Below are positions 16,546 to 24,673 of a stretch of 64,000 nt of DNA, one piece after another. This DNA is from Streptomyces populi. GTDB taxonomy: Bacteria; Actinomycetota; Actinomycetes; Streptomycetales; Streptomycetaceae. The stretch is from positions 21,688 to 85,687 of the forward strand of contig NZ_KZ626873.1 in the NCBI RefSeq assembly GCF_002911015.1. The letters run 5' to 3'. Made by a program: the position numbers and the translations under genes. The stretch's first letter is position 1. Every line of letters begins with the position of its first letter. The notes below the pieces were generated by a model, which searched no databases, was not told where the DNA came from, and saw nothing but the letters and a program-made list of their open reading frames with translations.

Positions 16546-18206
16546 GCGTCGCCGCCCTCGCGCATCGGCACCCGGACCCCGCGCTCGTCCGCGACGGACT
16601 CGGCGATGTCGTACCCGGCGTCGACGTGCCGGATGACGCCCATGCCCGGGTCGTTGGTGAGCACCCGGCGGATCTTCTCCCCGGCGAGCTTGGTGCCGTC
16701 GGCGACGGAGACCTGGCCCGCGTGGATGGAGCGGCCCATGCCGACGCCGCCGCCGTGGTGGAGGGAGACCCAGGAGGCACCGGAGGCGACGTTCACCATG
16801 GCGTTGAGCAGCGGCCAGTCGGCGATCGCGTCGGAGCCGTCGAGCATGGCCTCGGTCTCGCGGTACGGGGAGGCGACGGAGCCGCAGTCGAGGTGGTCGC
16901 GGCCGATGGCCAGCGGGGCCGCCAGCTCGCCCGAGGCCACCATGTCGTTGAAGCGCTCACCGGCCTTGTCGCGCTCGCCGTAGCCGAGCCAGCAGATGCG
17001 GGCGGGCAGTCCCTGGAAGTGGACGCGCTCGCCGGCCATCTTGATCCAGCGGTGCAGCGACTCGTTCTCCGGGAAGAGGTCGAGGATCGCCTTGTCCGTC
17101 TTGTGGATGTCGGAGGCCTCGCCGGACAGGGCCGCCCAGCGGAAGGGGCCCTTGCCCTCGCAGAAGAGGGGGCGGATGTAGGCGGGGACGAAGCCGGGGA
17201 AGGCGAAGGCGCGGTCGTAGCCGGCGAGCTGGGCCTCGCCGCGGATGGAGTTGCCGTAGTCGAAGACCTCGGCGCCGGCGTCCATGAAGCCGACCATGGC
17301 CTCGACGTGCTTGGCCATGGACTCGCGGGCGCGGGTGGTGAAGCCGGCCGGGTCCTTGGCGGCCGCATCGGCCATGTCGTCGAAGTCGACGCCGACGGGG
17401 AGGTAGGCGAGCGGGTCGTGGGCCGAGGTCTGGTCGGTCACGATGTCGACGGGCGCGCCCTCGGCGAGCATGCGCGGCAGCAGTTCCGCCGCGTTGCCGA
17501 GCAGGCCGATGGAGAGCGGCTTGCGCTGGTCACGGGCCTCGACGGCGAGCTGGAGGGCGTGCTCCAGGGAGTCGGCCTTCACGTCCAGGTAGCGGTGCTC
17601 GATGCGGCGCTCGATGGCGCGGGGGTCGCAGTCGATGCAGATGGCGACGCCGTCGTTCATCGTCACGGCGAGCGGCTGGGCGCCGCCCATGCCGCCGAGA
17701 CCGGCGGTCAGCGTGATGGTGCCGGCGAGGGTGCCGTTGAACTTCTTCGCGGCGACGGCGGCGAAGGTCTCGTAGGTGCCCTGGAGGATGCCCTGGGTGC
17801 CGATGTAGATCCAGGAACCCGCGGTCATCTGGCCGTACATGGTCAGGCCGAGCTGCTCCAGGCGGCGGAACTCCTCCCAGTTCGCCCAGTCGCCGACCAG
17901 GTTGGAGTTGGCGATGAGGACGCGCGGGGCCCACTCGTGGGTCTGCATGACGCCGACGGGACGGCCGGACTGGACGAGCATCGTCTCGTCCTGCTTGAGG
18001 GTCCGCAGCGTGCGGACCATGGCGTCGAAGGAGCGCCAGTCACGGGCGGCCTTGCCGGTGCCGCCGTAGACGACGAGCTTGTCGGGGTGCTCGGCGACCT
18101 CGGGGTCGAGGTTGTTCTGCAGCATCCGCAGGGCGGCTTCCTGCTGCCATCCCAGGGCGCTCAGTTCCGTACCGCGCGGCGCTCGGACGGGGCGGGGTCC
18201 TGACAT
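16542..18206 (-). CDS. hutU: Urocanate hydratase
   Basis: A 554-residue NAD+-dependent urocanase that converts urocanate to imidazolone propionate. The length and sequence are typical: VVYGGTGKAARDW near the start, GMGGAQPLAVTMNDGVAICID for NAD binding, and LAICWLGYG-type sequence (ARICWLGYGERDKAG) in the C-terminal half. GGGAGG lies 7 bases before the ATG at 18206. It is the first gene of the hut operon and has a clear promoter upstream. Histidine ammonia-lyase is not in the window, so the pathway is split between loci. Confidence 0.96.
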   Translation of the reverse strand: MSGPRPVRAPRGTELSALGWQQEAALRMLQNNLDPEVAEHPDKLVVYGGTGKAARDWRSFDAMVRTLRTLKQDETMLVQSGRPVGVMQTHEWAPRVLIANSNLVGDWANWEEFRRLEQLGLTMYGQMTAGSWIYIGTQGILQGTYETFAAVAAKKFNGTLAGTITLTAGLGGMGGAQPLAVTMNDGVAICIDCDPRAIERRIEHRYLDVKADSLEHALQLAVEARDQRKPLSIGLLGNAAELLPRMLAEGAPVDIVTDQTSAHDPLAYLPVGVDFDDMADAAAKDPAGFTTRARESMAKHVEAMVGFMDAGAEVFDYGNSIRGEAQLAGYDRAFAFPGFVPAYIRPLFCEGKGPFRWAALSGEASDIHKTDKAILDLFPENESLHRWIKMAGERVHFQGLPARICWLGYGERDKAGERFNDMVASGELAAPLAIGRDHLDCGSVASPYRETEAMLDGSDAIADWPLLNAMVNVASGASWVSLHHGGGVGMGRSIHAGQVSVADGTKLAGEKIRRVLTNDPGMGVIRHVDAGYDIAESVADERGVRVPMREGGDA

Positions 18207-18229
18207 GGTCTGCCTCCCAGCGGACTGTT

Positions 18230-18247
18230 GATGTAGATATTCACATC
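18230..18247. promoter_or_regulatory. Candidate operator overlapping the hutU -10 box
   Basis: GATGT (18230-18234) and ACATC (18243-18247) form an inverted repeat with 8 AT-rich bases between. The right arm overlaps the hutU -10 element, so a protein bound here would block transcription. The spacing and half-site length resemble GntR- or IclR-type operators. The regulator is not identified. Confidence 0.4.
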
Positions 18248-18273
18248 CTGACTTCTTGAATAAGACTAGTCAA
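18245..18273 (-). promoter_or_regulatory. Promoter of the hut operon
   Basis: On the minus strand TTGACT (18273-18268) is followed after 17 bases by CAGGAT (18250-18245), a near-consensus streptomycete vegetative promoter. It is about 40 bp upstream of the hutU ATG. Confidence 0.72.
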
Positions 18274-18462
18274 TAGGCGCGCGGCCCCGCGCGCGCTTCC
18301 GCCGGGTGTTTGGCTGGGACGCATGGGCGCAGACATGGACAGGGCAGGGGATCGGGCGGACGACGGCGGCGCGGGCGGGCCCCGGCGTCCCCGGCGGAGG
18401 GTTCGGGACCACCGTCGGCCCGCGCGACGGGACACGGGAGCACGGACGGGGGCCGGACGGCG

Positions 18463-19887
18463 ATGAACGGCGACGGAACGACGGGCCCGGACCGGGCGGC
18501 GGACCGGGAGGGCGACCGGCCGGCGCGGGCGGACGGGCCGGCACCGGGATCCGGGCCGGACGCCGGGCGGGTCCCGCGGCGGGACCACGCCGTGCGGGCC
18601 GCCGTGGAGCGGGGGCTCCTCGGCCCGGACCACCCGGTCGTCGCGCTCCTCGACGTGACCGGCGTCCGGGCTTCGGTCGCCGCGCTGCACGCCGCCTTCG
18701 AGGCGGTGACCGCTCCCGGCACCCCGGTGCTGCACGCCTTCGCGGTGAAGGCGACGCCCCTCGTGCCCGTGCTGCGACTGCTGCACGAGCGGGGCATCGG
18801 CGCGGAGGTGGCGAGCCCCGGGGAGCTCGCGCTCGCCGCGGCGGCCGGGATCCCGCCCGGGCGGACCGTGCTCGACTCGCCGGCCAAGACGCCCGCCGAG
18901 CTGCGCGAGGCACTCGCCCTGGGCGTCGCGGTCAACGCCGACAACCCGCAGGAACTGGACCGCATCGACGCCCTCGTCCGTTCGACGGACACCTCCTCCC
19001 CCATCGGAATCCGGGTGAACCCGCAGGTCGGCGCGGGTTCGATCGGGGCACTGTCCACGGCGACGGCGACCTCCAAGTTCGGGGTCGCACTGCGGGACGA
19101 GGGGGCCCGCGCGTGGATCGTGCGGGCGTACGCCGACCGCCCCTGGCTGACCCGGCTGCACGCGCACTCCGGCTCGCAGGGCATGCCGCTCCCGCTGATG
19201 GCGCGGGGCGTGGCGGAGACGTACGCGCTGGCGGAGGAGATCAACCGGCGCGTCGGGCGGCACCAGGTCGACACGGTCGACATCGGCGGCGGGCTGCCGG
19301 TCGACTTCGGCTCCGACGCCACGGCACCGACGTACGAGCAGTACGCGCGGCTGCTCGCGCGGGCGGCACCGGGACTGTTCGACGGACGGTACGGGCTGGT
19401 CACCGAGTTCGGACGGTCACTGCTGGCCAAGCACGGGACGGTGCTGGCCCGGGTCGAGTACACGAAGTCCGCCGGGGGCCGGGCGGTCGCGGTCACCCAC
19501 GCCGGGGTGCAGGTGGCGACCCGCACGGTGTACGCGCCGGAGTCGTGGCCGCTGCGGATCGCCGCGTACGACGCCAAGGGGCACCCCAAGCCGGGGCCGG
19601 ACGTCGTCCAGGACGTCGCGGGTCCGGCCTGCTTCGCGGGCGACCTGCTCGCCGAGGGCCGCCCGCTGCCGCTGCTCGAACAGGGCGACCACGTGGCCGC
19701 CCTGGACACCGGCGCGTACTGCTTCGCCCACCACTACGCGTACAACTCCCTGGTCCGCCCCGGCGTCTACGGCTTCACGCCGGCCGGGGACGCCGTGCGC
19801 TTCGCCGTCGTGCGGGAGCCGCAGACCCTCGCGGAGATCGTCACGGAGTCGGGCGGGGCCCACGCCCACGCGCTGACCGGCCTGTAG
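18463..19887 (+). CDS. PLP-dependent decarboxylase (diaminopimelate/ornithine decarboxylase-like)
   Basis: A 474-residue fold-type III PLP enzyme. The lysine that would hold PLP is in HAFAVKATPL, the glycine-rich phosphate site is VDIGGGLPVDFG, and the C-terminal ALDTGAYCFAHHYAYN contains the active-site region. The protein is longer than DapA-pathway LysA because of a disordered N-terminus of about 60 residues. The ATG at 18463 was taken as the start, but the ribosome site is weak and later starts are possible. It is divergent from hutU and stands alone. The substrate is not evident; a role in modified-amino-acid or siderophore metabolism cannot be excluded. Confidence 0.8.
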   Translation: MNGDGTTGPDRAADREGDRPARADGPAPGSGPDAGRVPRRDHAVRAAVERGLLGPDHPVVALLDVTGVRASVAALHAAFEAVTAPGTPVLHAFAVKATPLVPVLRLLHERGIGAEVASPGELALAAAAGIPPGRTVLDSPAKTPAELREALALGVAVNADNPQELDRIDALVRSTDTSSPIGIRVNPQVGAGSIGALSTATATSKFGVALRDEGARAWIVRAYADRPWLTRLHAHSGSQGMPLPLMARGVAETYALAEEINRRVGRHQVDTVDIGGGLPVDFGSDATAPTYEQYARLLARAAPGLFDGRYGLVTEFGRSLLAKHGTVLARVEYTKSAGGRAVAVTHAGVQVATRTVYAPESWPLRIAAYDAKGHPKPGPDVVQDVAGPACFAGDLLAEGRPLPLLEQGDHVAALDTGAYCFAHHYAYNSLVRPGVYGFTPAGDAVRFAVVREPQTLAEIVTESGGAHAHALTGL

Positions 19888-19890
19888 CGA

Positions 19891-19938
19891 TTCCAGCCCC
19901 TCCGGCGTTCGAGGAGCGGTGTCCGGGGCGCGGCCCCG
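19891..19938. repeat. REP-like Streptomyces repeat, copy 1
   Basis: The segment starting CCAGCCCCTCCGGCGTT and continuing through GGTGTCCGGGGCGCGGCCCC is closely related to 28437-28484. This family of extragenic elements is common after streptomycete genes (from memory). It lies directly after the PLP decarboxylase stop and contains a hairpin, GGGGCGCGGCCCC. Confidence 0.75.
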
Positions 19939-20139
19939 AGCACGGGAGGACAGGGGCAGCGGAACGTGACCCCGAGGCACCCCACGGGCTCACCGACACC
20001 CCGGCGCGCACTCGAACCGAGGGCGCCCGTTCGCACCCATGTGCGCCCCCTCGGCACCGCTCCAGGGCAGCACGAACCGACCCCAGGAGGTTTAGACGCG
20101 CCCGAGAATGTGGCCAGTCGACCCACCTTAGTCACCGCG

Positions 20140-20162
20140 GGCATTTTCCACAGGAAAATGCC
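20140..20162. promoter_or_regulatory. Perfect AT-rich hairpin before the roadblock operon
   Basis: GGCATTTTCC (20140-20149) and GGAAAATGCC (20153-20162) are exact complements around ACA. The site is 77 bp before the first gene of the roadblock operon and stands out against GC-rich DNA. It could be an operator or a leader hairpin. There is no T-tract, so it is unlikely to be a simple terminator. Confidence 0.5.
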
Positions 20163-20239
20163 GGATCACTCCCTTCCCGTGCGCACAGTGCGTAACTTCT
20201 TCGTCACTCGGCCGAACCCTTTGGCGGGAGGGAGACACG

Positions 20240-20647
20240 GTGCCCGGTATCGACGAGTGCCTGCTGGAGGCCATGACACTGCCCGGGGCCCGGGGCGCCT
20301 CGGTGGTCGACTGGACCAGCGGCCTGGCCCTGGGCACGGTCGGCGACGCTCCGGGTGACGACCACGAGACGACCGCGGCGGAAGCCGCCGAACTGGCCCG
20401 ACTCGCCGCGGAGAACCGATCGTTCGCCCCCAAGGGCGGCTCCGACTGGTCGGAGTGGTCCGACCAGGAGACCCCGATCGAAGACCTGATCATCAGCAAC
20501 CGCGACAGCTATCACGTCCTGCGGTTCGTCCGGACCGCCTTCGACAGCAGCGTGTTCCTGCACCTGTGGCTGGCCCGCTCGGACGGCAACCTCGCCCTGG
20601 CGCGCATCCGGCTGGGCGAGATGGCCGGACGGCTGGTGCTCGTATGA
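20240..20647 (+). CDS. Roadblock/LC7-like small protein 1
   Basis: A 135-residue protein with no signal peptide. Its start (GARGASVVDWTSGLALGTVG) and its later part (LIISNRDSYHVLRFV, NLALARIRLGEM) align with the 124-residue protein at 22043, so the two are paralogs. The pattern of a small alpha/beta domain with a surface TSGxALGT loop suggests the roadblock/LC7 (MglB-like) superfamily. GGGAGGGAG precedes the GTG at 20240. Compared with its paralog it has an acidic, Trp-containing insert (DWSEWSDQETP). Its stop overlaps the next ATG. Family assignment is by pattern, function unknown. Confidence 0.7.
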   Translation: MPGIDECLLEAMTLPGARGASVVDWTSGLALGTVGDAPGDDHETTAAEAAELARLAAENRSFAPKGGSDWSEWSDQETPIEDLIISNRDSYHVLRFVRTAFDSSVFLHLWLARSDGNLALARIRLGEMAGRLVLV

Positions 20648-21456
20648 CCACCGTCAGGACGCCTCCCCCGCCCCGGCTCCCGATACGGGACACGGCACCG
20701 GGCGCCGCCGGCGGCGTCTCACCGATGCTCGGCAGGCTCGCCGACGAGCGCGCCACCGGAGTCCTCATCCGCGAGCGCGGCACCCTCTACCTCGCCGACG
20801 GCGAGGTGGTGCACGCCGAGAGTCCCGCCACCCCCGGACTCGACGTCCTGTTCTCCGTCCACGGCGTCCTGGCCCCCGAGGTGTGGCGGGAGGCGGTCGC
20901 CACCGCCGGCGCGCGCCGCCGGGTCGGCCGGTTCCTGATCGACAGCGGGCGGATCGCCGAGGGCGCGCTGGAACTGTGCCACCTCGGCTCCCTGTACGAC
21001 GCCGCCTACTTCGTCCTCGGGCCGAGCAGCACCCCGAGCCGCTTCCGGTACGGCGCCGCGCACTGGTTCGGCCCGCTGCGTCCCGTCCCGGTCGCCGCGG
21101 TGGAACGCGAGACGGTGCGCCGGCGTGAACTCCTGCACCGGATCTGGCCCGACCCGGCGACCGACACCGCGCCCCTGCGGCGCGCCCCGCTCGCCGCGGA
21201 GCCGACCGTACCGCTGCGTCAGGAGGCCGTCCTCGGCCGGGTGGACGGCGTCCGCACGGCGGCGGACGTGTCCCTCGCGCTGGGGCGGCCCGCCTTCCAC
21301 ACGCTCGTCGACCTGCGCCGGCTCGCCGCCGCCGGACTCGTGACGGCGGCGCCCGTACCGCAGCCGCTCCCCCCGCCCAGCGTGCTCACCCAGACCTCCG
21401 CCGATCCCGACGTCGCGCTGCTGCGGCGGCTCAGAGACGCGCTGGAGGCCTTGTGA
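20644..21456 (+). CDS. DUF4388/PATAN-like protein in the roadblock operon
   Basis: A 270-residue soluble protein. Residues about 28-130 resemble the DUF4388 (PATAN) pattern: a region testing 'tolerance' to a short repeat (RATGVLIRERGTLYLADGEVVHAES) followed by a helical part (GRFLIDSGRIAEGALELCHLGSLYDAAYFVL). The C-terminal 80 residues have a winged-helix-like stretch (VLGRVDGVRTAADVSLALGRPAFHTLVDLRRLAAAGLV). The ATG overlaps the previous stop (ATGA) and its stop overlaps the next GTG. In other bacteria DUF4388 proteins occur with roadblock proteins and small GTPases in polarity or signalling systems. No GTPase is found here. Confidence 0.65.
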   Translation: MTTVRTPPPPRLPIRDTAPGAAGGVSPMLGRLADERATGVLIRERGTLYLADGEVVHAESPATPGLDVLFSVHGVLAPEVWREAVATAGARRRVGRFLIDSGRIAEGALELCHLGSLYDAAYFVLGPSSTPSRFRYGAAHWFGPLRPVPVAAVERETVRRRELLHRIWPDPATDTAPLRRAPLAAEPTVPLRQEAVLGRVDGVRTAADVSLALGRPAFHTLVDLRRLAAAGLVTAAPVPQPLPPPSVLTQTSADPDVALLRRLRDALEAL

Positions 21457-22028
21457 GTCCCAACCCCGCGGGAGGCCTTGTGATCCGCGCGCTACGACAG
21501 CGTGCCGAGAGGAGACTGCTGATGGCGGCGGAGGCCGAAGTCCTGGACGAACTCCACCGGCTCCGGGCCCGGGTGCCCCAGCTGACCGGAGCCCTCGCGG
21601 CCAGCGCCGACGGTCTCGTCCTCGCCCACGACACACCCGGCGTCGAGCCGGACGGCCTGGCCGCGCTCACCGCGGCCGCCCTGGGAGTCGCCATCCGTAT
21701 GGCCGAGTCCACCGGCCACGGCGACCTGCGCGAGCTGCTGGTGCGCGGCGTGCACGGCTATGTCGCGACGTACGCGGCGGGCGGCTCCGCCGTCCTGACG
21801 CTGCTCGCCCAGGACCGGGTCAACGTCGGCCGGCTGCACCTGGAGGGGCGGCGCTCCGGCACCCGGATCGGCGAGCTCGTCGACGCCGCCACGGCCCGAG
21901 GCGAGCCGGCCGCCGAACCGGCCAGGACCTCCACGAAGGCCCCGCTGCGCACGCGCACCCCACGCGGCACCACCCCGCGTTCCCCGTCCACTCCTGCCAC
22001 CAACCACCCGAGAACATCAGAGAGCTGA
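21453..22028 (+). CDS. Roadblock/LC7-domain protein 2
   Basis: A 191-residue protein starting at GTG 21453, coupled by GTGA to the preceding gene; an ATG at 21522 is a possible later start. Residues about 35-145 fit a roadblock domain: TGALAASADGLVLAHDTPG, then GLAALTAAALGVAIRMAES and VLTLLAQDRVNVGRLHLEGRR. This is the same type as CvnB of streptomycete conservons. The last 45 residues are disordered and rich in Thr, Pro and Arg. The next gene starts 14 bp later. Confidence 0.75.
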   Translation: MSPNPAGGLVIRALRQRAERRLLMAAEAEVLDELHRLRARVPQLTGALAASADGLVLAHDTPGVEPDGLAALTAAALGVAIRMAESTGHGDLRELLVRGVHGYVATYAAGGSAVLTLLAQDRVNVGRLHLEGRRSGTRIGELVDAATARGEPAAEPARTSTKAPLRTRTPRGTTPRSPSTPATNHPRTSES

Positions 22029-22042
22029 AGGAGCACCACACC

Positions 22043-22417
22043 ATGTCGAACACCGAGACCGCCCTCAAAGAGGCTCTGGCGTCCATCGAGGGCGCGACCG
22101 GAGCCGCCCTCGTCGACTACACCAGCGGAATGGCGCTGGGCACCATCGGCGGCAGCAAGAGCTTCGACCTCACCGTCGCGGCGGCCGGCAACACCGACGT
22201 CGTCCGCGCCAAGCTGCGCACGATGGAACACCTGGGCCTGAAGGGCGACATCGAGGACATCCTGATCACGCTCTCGGACCAGTACCACCTGATCCGGCTG
22301 ATGAAGGGCCGCGGCGGGAACGGTCTGTTCCTGTACCTGGTCCTCGACCAGAAGCGGGCCAACCTGGCGATGGCCCGGCACCAGTTGAAGCGGATCGAGT
22401 CCGATCTGGAGATCTAG
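22043..22417 (+). CDS. Roadblock/LC7-like small protein 3
   Basis: A 124-residue protein, paralog of the first gene of the operon, with GALVDYTSG-type sequence (GAALVDYTSGMALGTIGG), IEDILITLSDQYHLIRLM and NLAMARHQLKRIE. A helical N-terminus (TETALKEALASIEG) precedes the domain. AAGGAG lies about 10 bases before the ATG. It is the last gene of the operon, before a bidirectional terminator. Three related roadblock-type proteins could form homo- or heterodimers; that is inference. Confidence 0.72.
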   Translation: MSNTETALKEALASIEGATGAALVDYTSGMALGTIGGSKSFDLTVAAAGNTDVVRAKLRTMEHLGLKGDIEDILITLSDQYHLIRLMKGRGGNGLFLYLVLDQKRANLAMARHQLKRIESDLEI

Positions 22418-22447
22418 TCCGCCGCACCGGGTCCGGTTCCGTTCCGG

Positions 22448-23017
22448 TCAGTGACGCCGCGCCCCACCGGGCGCGGCGTCACCCGCAGCCACTCCCGTGG
22501 CCCGGACGGCCCGGACCGGCTTCCCGACGGGGGCACCCGCGCGCGGGCCGAGCCAGTCGACGCGCACCCAGATCAGCGCCTGCCCGGCACGCTCCAGGCG
22601 TCCGAGCCGGGCGGCCTTCCACCACAGCCCGACACCCGCTCCGGCGAGCAGCATGCCGCCCGCGGCGGGCACGGCGAACGAGCTCCCCAGCGCGGCGGCG
22701 AAGGCGAGCAGCAGCCACCAGCGGTGGCCCCTGCGCCAGTTGCGCACGGTCACGGCACGGTCCTGGAGCACATCGTGCTTACCGGCGCGCGCGGCCGAGC
22801 GGACCAGGGCGTCGTACCGCTTCCTGCGCCAGTACGCCACCACGGCCGCCGTGACGAGGAACAGCGCGGTCCCGGCCAGGACGCCGATCCTGCGCCCCGT
22901 CAGCCCCGGGAGCAGCACCCCGATCCCGGCGGCCAGCACTCCGCACCACCACAGCGGCGCGGCTCCCGCCCGCACCACGACGGCCACCCGGGCCAGTCCC
23001 TGTCCTCCGCGCGCCAC
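22448..23017 (-). CDS. Small integral membrane protein, unknown function
   Basis: A 189-residue protein with hydrophobic segments near residues 17-40, 43-63 and 98-132, and basic linkers between them. The middle cytoplasmic part has YDALVRSAARAGKHDVL and the second half WWLLLAFAAALG. GGGAGG precedes the GTG at 23017. I recognise no family. It is convergent with the roadblock operon, with a shared terminator inside its 3' end. Confidence 0.72.
   Translation of the reverse strand: MARGGQGLARVAVVVRAGAAPLWWCGVLAAGIGVLLPGLTGRRIGVLAGTALFLVTAAVVAYWRRKRYDALVRSAARAGKHDVLQDRAVTVRNWRRGHRWWLLLAFAAALGSSFAVPAAGGMLLAGAGVGLWWKAARLGRLERAGQALIWVRVDWLGPRAGAPVGKPVRAVRATGVAAGDAAPGGARRH
22451..22482. terminator. 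Terminator at the convergent ends, inside a 3' coding end
   Basis: GTGACGCCGCGCCC (22451-22464) and GGGCGCGGCGTCAC (22469-22482) are exact complements around CACC. The hairpin lies within the last codons of the minus-strand membrane-protein gene and 34 bp after the roadblock operon stop. Confidence 0.75.
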
Positions 23018-23171
23018 GATCCGCCTCCCGTCCCAGCACCTGCACGTCCACGGGCACGCCGTCGACCGCCGTCACGCCCGTATGCCTTCGGGCGCGCAGG
23101 TTAGCCACGGAAGGTGAGACGCGTCTGAGAAACGCCGGAATCGCCGCTCCGGCGCCCGGAGGGGCCCGCCC

Positions 23172-24119
23172 CTACTCCACGAACAGTCCGCGCACCGCGG
23201 CCCGTGCGTCGAACTGCTCCAGCCGTGCCTGCGCGTCCGGCAGGTCGTCGCACATGGCCTCCAGCAGAACGCGGCCGAGCAGCATCGGCGCGCACGCCGT
23301 GTCGAACGCGAGACCGGTGCCGACGGCGGCGGGGAGCAGCAGGTCGGACACCTTCGCCACCGGCGCGAACGCCGAGTCCGCGACCGTGACGACCGTCAGC
23401 CCGGCCTCCTTCGCGTAGCCGAGGGCGTCGACGACCTCGCGCGGGTGCCGGGGCAGCGCGAAGCACAGCAGGGCCGTGGCCCCGGCCCGGACGGCCGCGT
23501 CGACGCGGTCCTGGAGCATCGTGCCGCCCTCGTGCAGCAGCCGCACGTCGGGGTGCACCTTGGCGGCGAAGTAGGCGAAGCCGTAGGCCTGGGAGGCGGC
23601 GGCGCGCAGCCCGAGGACGGGCAGCGGGCGGGACGCGGCCAGCAGGCGCCCCGCCCTCGCGACCGGACGCGGATCGGCGAGCACCGCGGCGAGGTGGCGC
23701 AGGTTCTCGATCTCGGCCTCGACGGCCTGCTGGTACTCGTTGTACGAGGCGGTGTCGGCGGCCGGTTCGGCGGGGGCGACCTCGCGCAGGTGCCTGCGCA
23801 GCGCCGGGTAGCCGTCGAAGCCGAGCGCCACCGCGAAGCGGGTGACGGAGGGCTGGCTGACCCCGGCGAGTTCGGCGAGCTCGACGCTGGACAGGAACGG
23901 CACGTCGGCGGCGCTGCGCACCATGCTGTGGGCGATGCGCCGCTGGGTCGGGGTGAGCCGGCGCCCTTCGAAGAGGCTCTGGAGCCGTCCGGCGGGGCTG
24001 TCGCTCACACTCGTGTCGCTCTCCACGCCGGTGTCCCCCATGGCCGTGCCGTTCCCCATCGCCTTGCCGTCACCGTCCCTGCCCCTGTCGTCACCGGCCC
24101 TGTCGCCGCCCGTGCTCAT
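23172..24119 (-). CDS. RpiR/MurR-family transcriptional regulator
   Basis: A 315-residue regulator. After a Gly/Asp-rich extension of about 45 residues comes the N-terminal helix-turn-helix of the RpiR family (LTPTQRRIAHSMVRSAADVPFLSS, then ELAGVSQPSVTRFAVALGFDGYPALRRHL). A SIS sugar-phosphate-binding domain follows (about residues 160-300; ALPRHPREVVDALGYAKEAGLTVVTVAD). ATG 24119 overlaps the stop of the upstream frame as ATGA. The ligand and targets are not apparent from neighbours. Confidence 0.88.
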   Translation of the reverse strand: MSTGGDRAGDDRGRDGDGKAMGNGTAMGDTGVESDTSVSDSPAGRLQSLFEGRRLTPTQRRIAHSMVRSAADVPFLSSVELAELAGVSQPSVTRFAVALGFDGYPALRRHLREVAPAEPAADTASYNEYQQAVEAEIENLRHLAAVLADPRPVARAGRLLAASRPLPVLGLRAAASQAYGFAYFAAKVHPDVRLLHEGGTMLQDRVDAAVRAGATALLCFALPRHPREVVDALGYAKEAGLTVVTVADSAFAPVAKVSDLLLPAAVGTGLAFDTACAPMLLGRVLLEAMCDDLPDAQARLEQFDARAAVRGLFVE

Positions 24120-24541
24120 GACGTGCTCCCCCTCCAGATGTCCGTGAACCGGTCGAGCGGTGCGGCGTCGGCCGTCACCTCGTCCGGGAGCGGCCGGTCG
24201 GTCCGCTCCGCGCCGGGCGACGCCTCCGCCGCCTCCTGTGCCCGCCCGGCCGGCGGCTCCGGGTCGGGCCGGCACGGCGCGCTCACCGCGGCGGCCGGTT
24301 CGCGGCCGACGACGGGACGGTACGCGCCGGGCGTCCGGCGCGCGGCGGGCGAGGCGGGGCCCGCCTGTTCCTCGACGCCCCGGGAGAGTACAGCGTGGCC
24401 GGGCCGGGCGGGCGCGGAGAAGGCCCGCGGGACACCGGGCACGGTGCCGGTGCCGTGGCCGTCCGGGGCCACGAGTGCGACGGCCGCCCGGGGCGTCACC
24501 GCACACGACATGCCCACGACCTGCGACGACACCACGCGCAC
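24116..24541 (-). CDS. Possible disordered hypothetical protein coupled to the RpiR gene
   Basis: A 141-residue frame starting at GTG 24541, rich in Ala, Pro, Arg and Glu, with no recognisable domain or membrane segment. It is supported by an AGAAGGGT site just before the start and by an ATGA overlap with the RpiR gene. Against it, the composition is what GC-rich non-coding frames give. It may instead be the leader of the RpiR mRNA. Confidence 0.4.
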   Translation of the reverse strand: MRVVSSQVVGMSCAVTPRAAVALVAPDGHGTGTVPGVPRAFSAPARPGHAVLSRGVEEQAGPASPAARRTPGAYRPVVGREPAAAVSAPCRPDPEPPAGRAQEAAEASPGAERTDRPLPDEVTADAAPLDRFTDIWRGSTS

Positions 24542-24567
24542 ACCCTTCTATTCAGGTACCGAGAACT

Positions 24568-24585
24568 CTGCATGACGATATGCAG
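24568..24585. promoter_or_regulatory. Inverted repeat upstream of the RpiR unit
   Basis: CTGCAT (24568-24573) and ATGCAG (24580-24585) flank GACGAT. The site lies 27-44 bp before GTG 24541 in AT-rich sequence where a promoter is expected. It could be the autoregulatory RpiR operator. Confidence 0.4.
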
Positions 24586-24673
24586 GCGGGCAAGGGGCAC
24601 CTTCCGGGGGCTCGGCCCAGCCGTAACAGGGGGGCTATCCCCAGTGCCACGCGCGCCTCGGCTGCCTAACGTG

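Noticed and set aside
16626..18203. Plus-strand frame of 525 codons opposite hutU
   Set aside because: Urocanate hydratase on the other strand is certain, and the frame has no ribosome site or domain.
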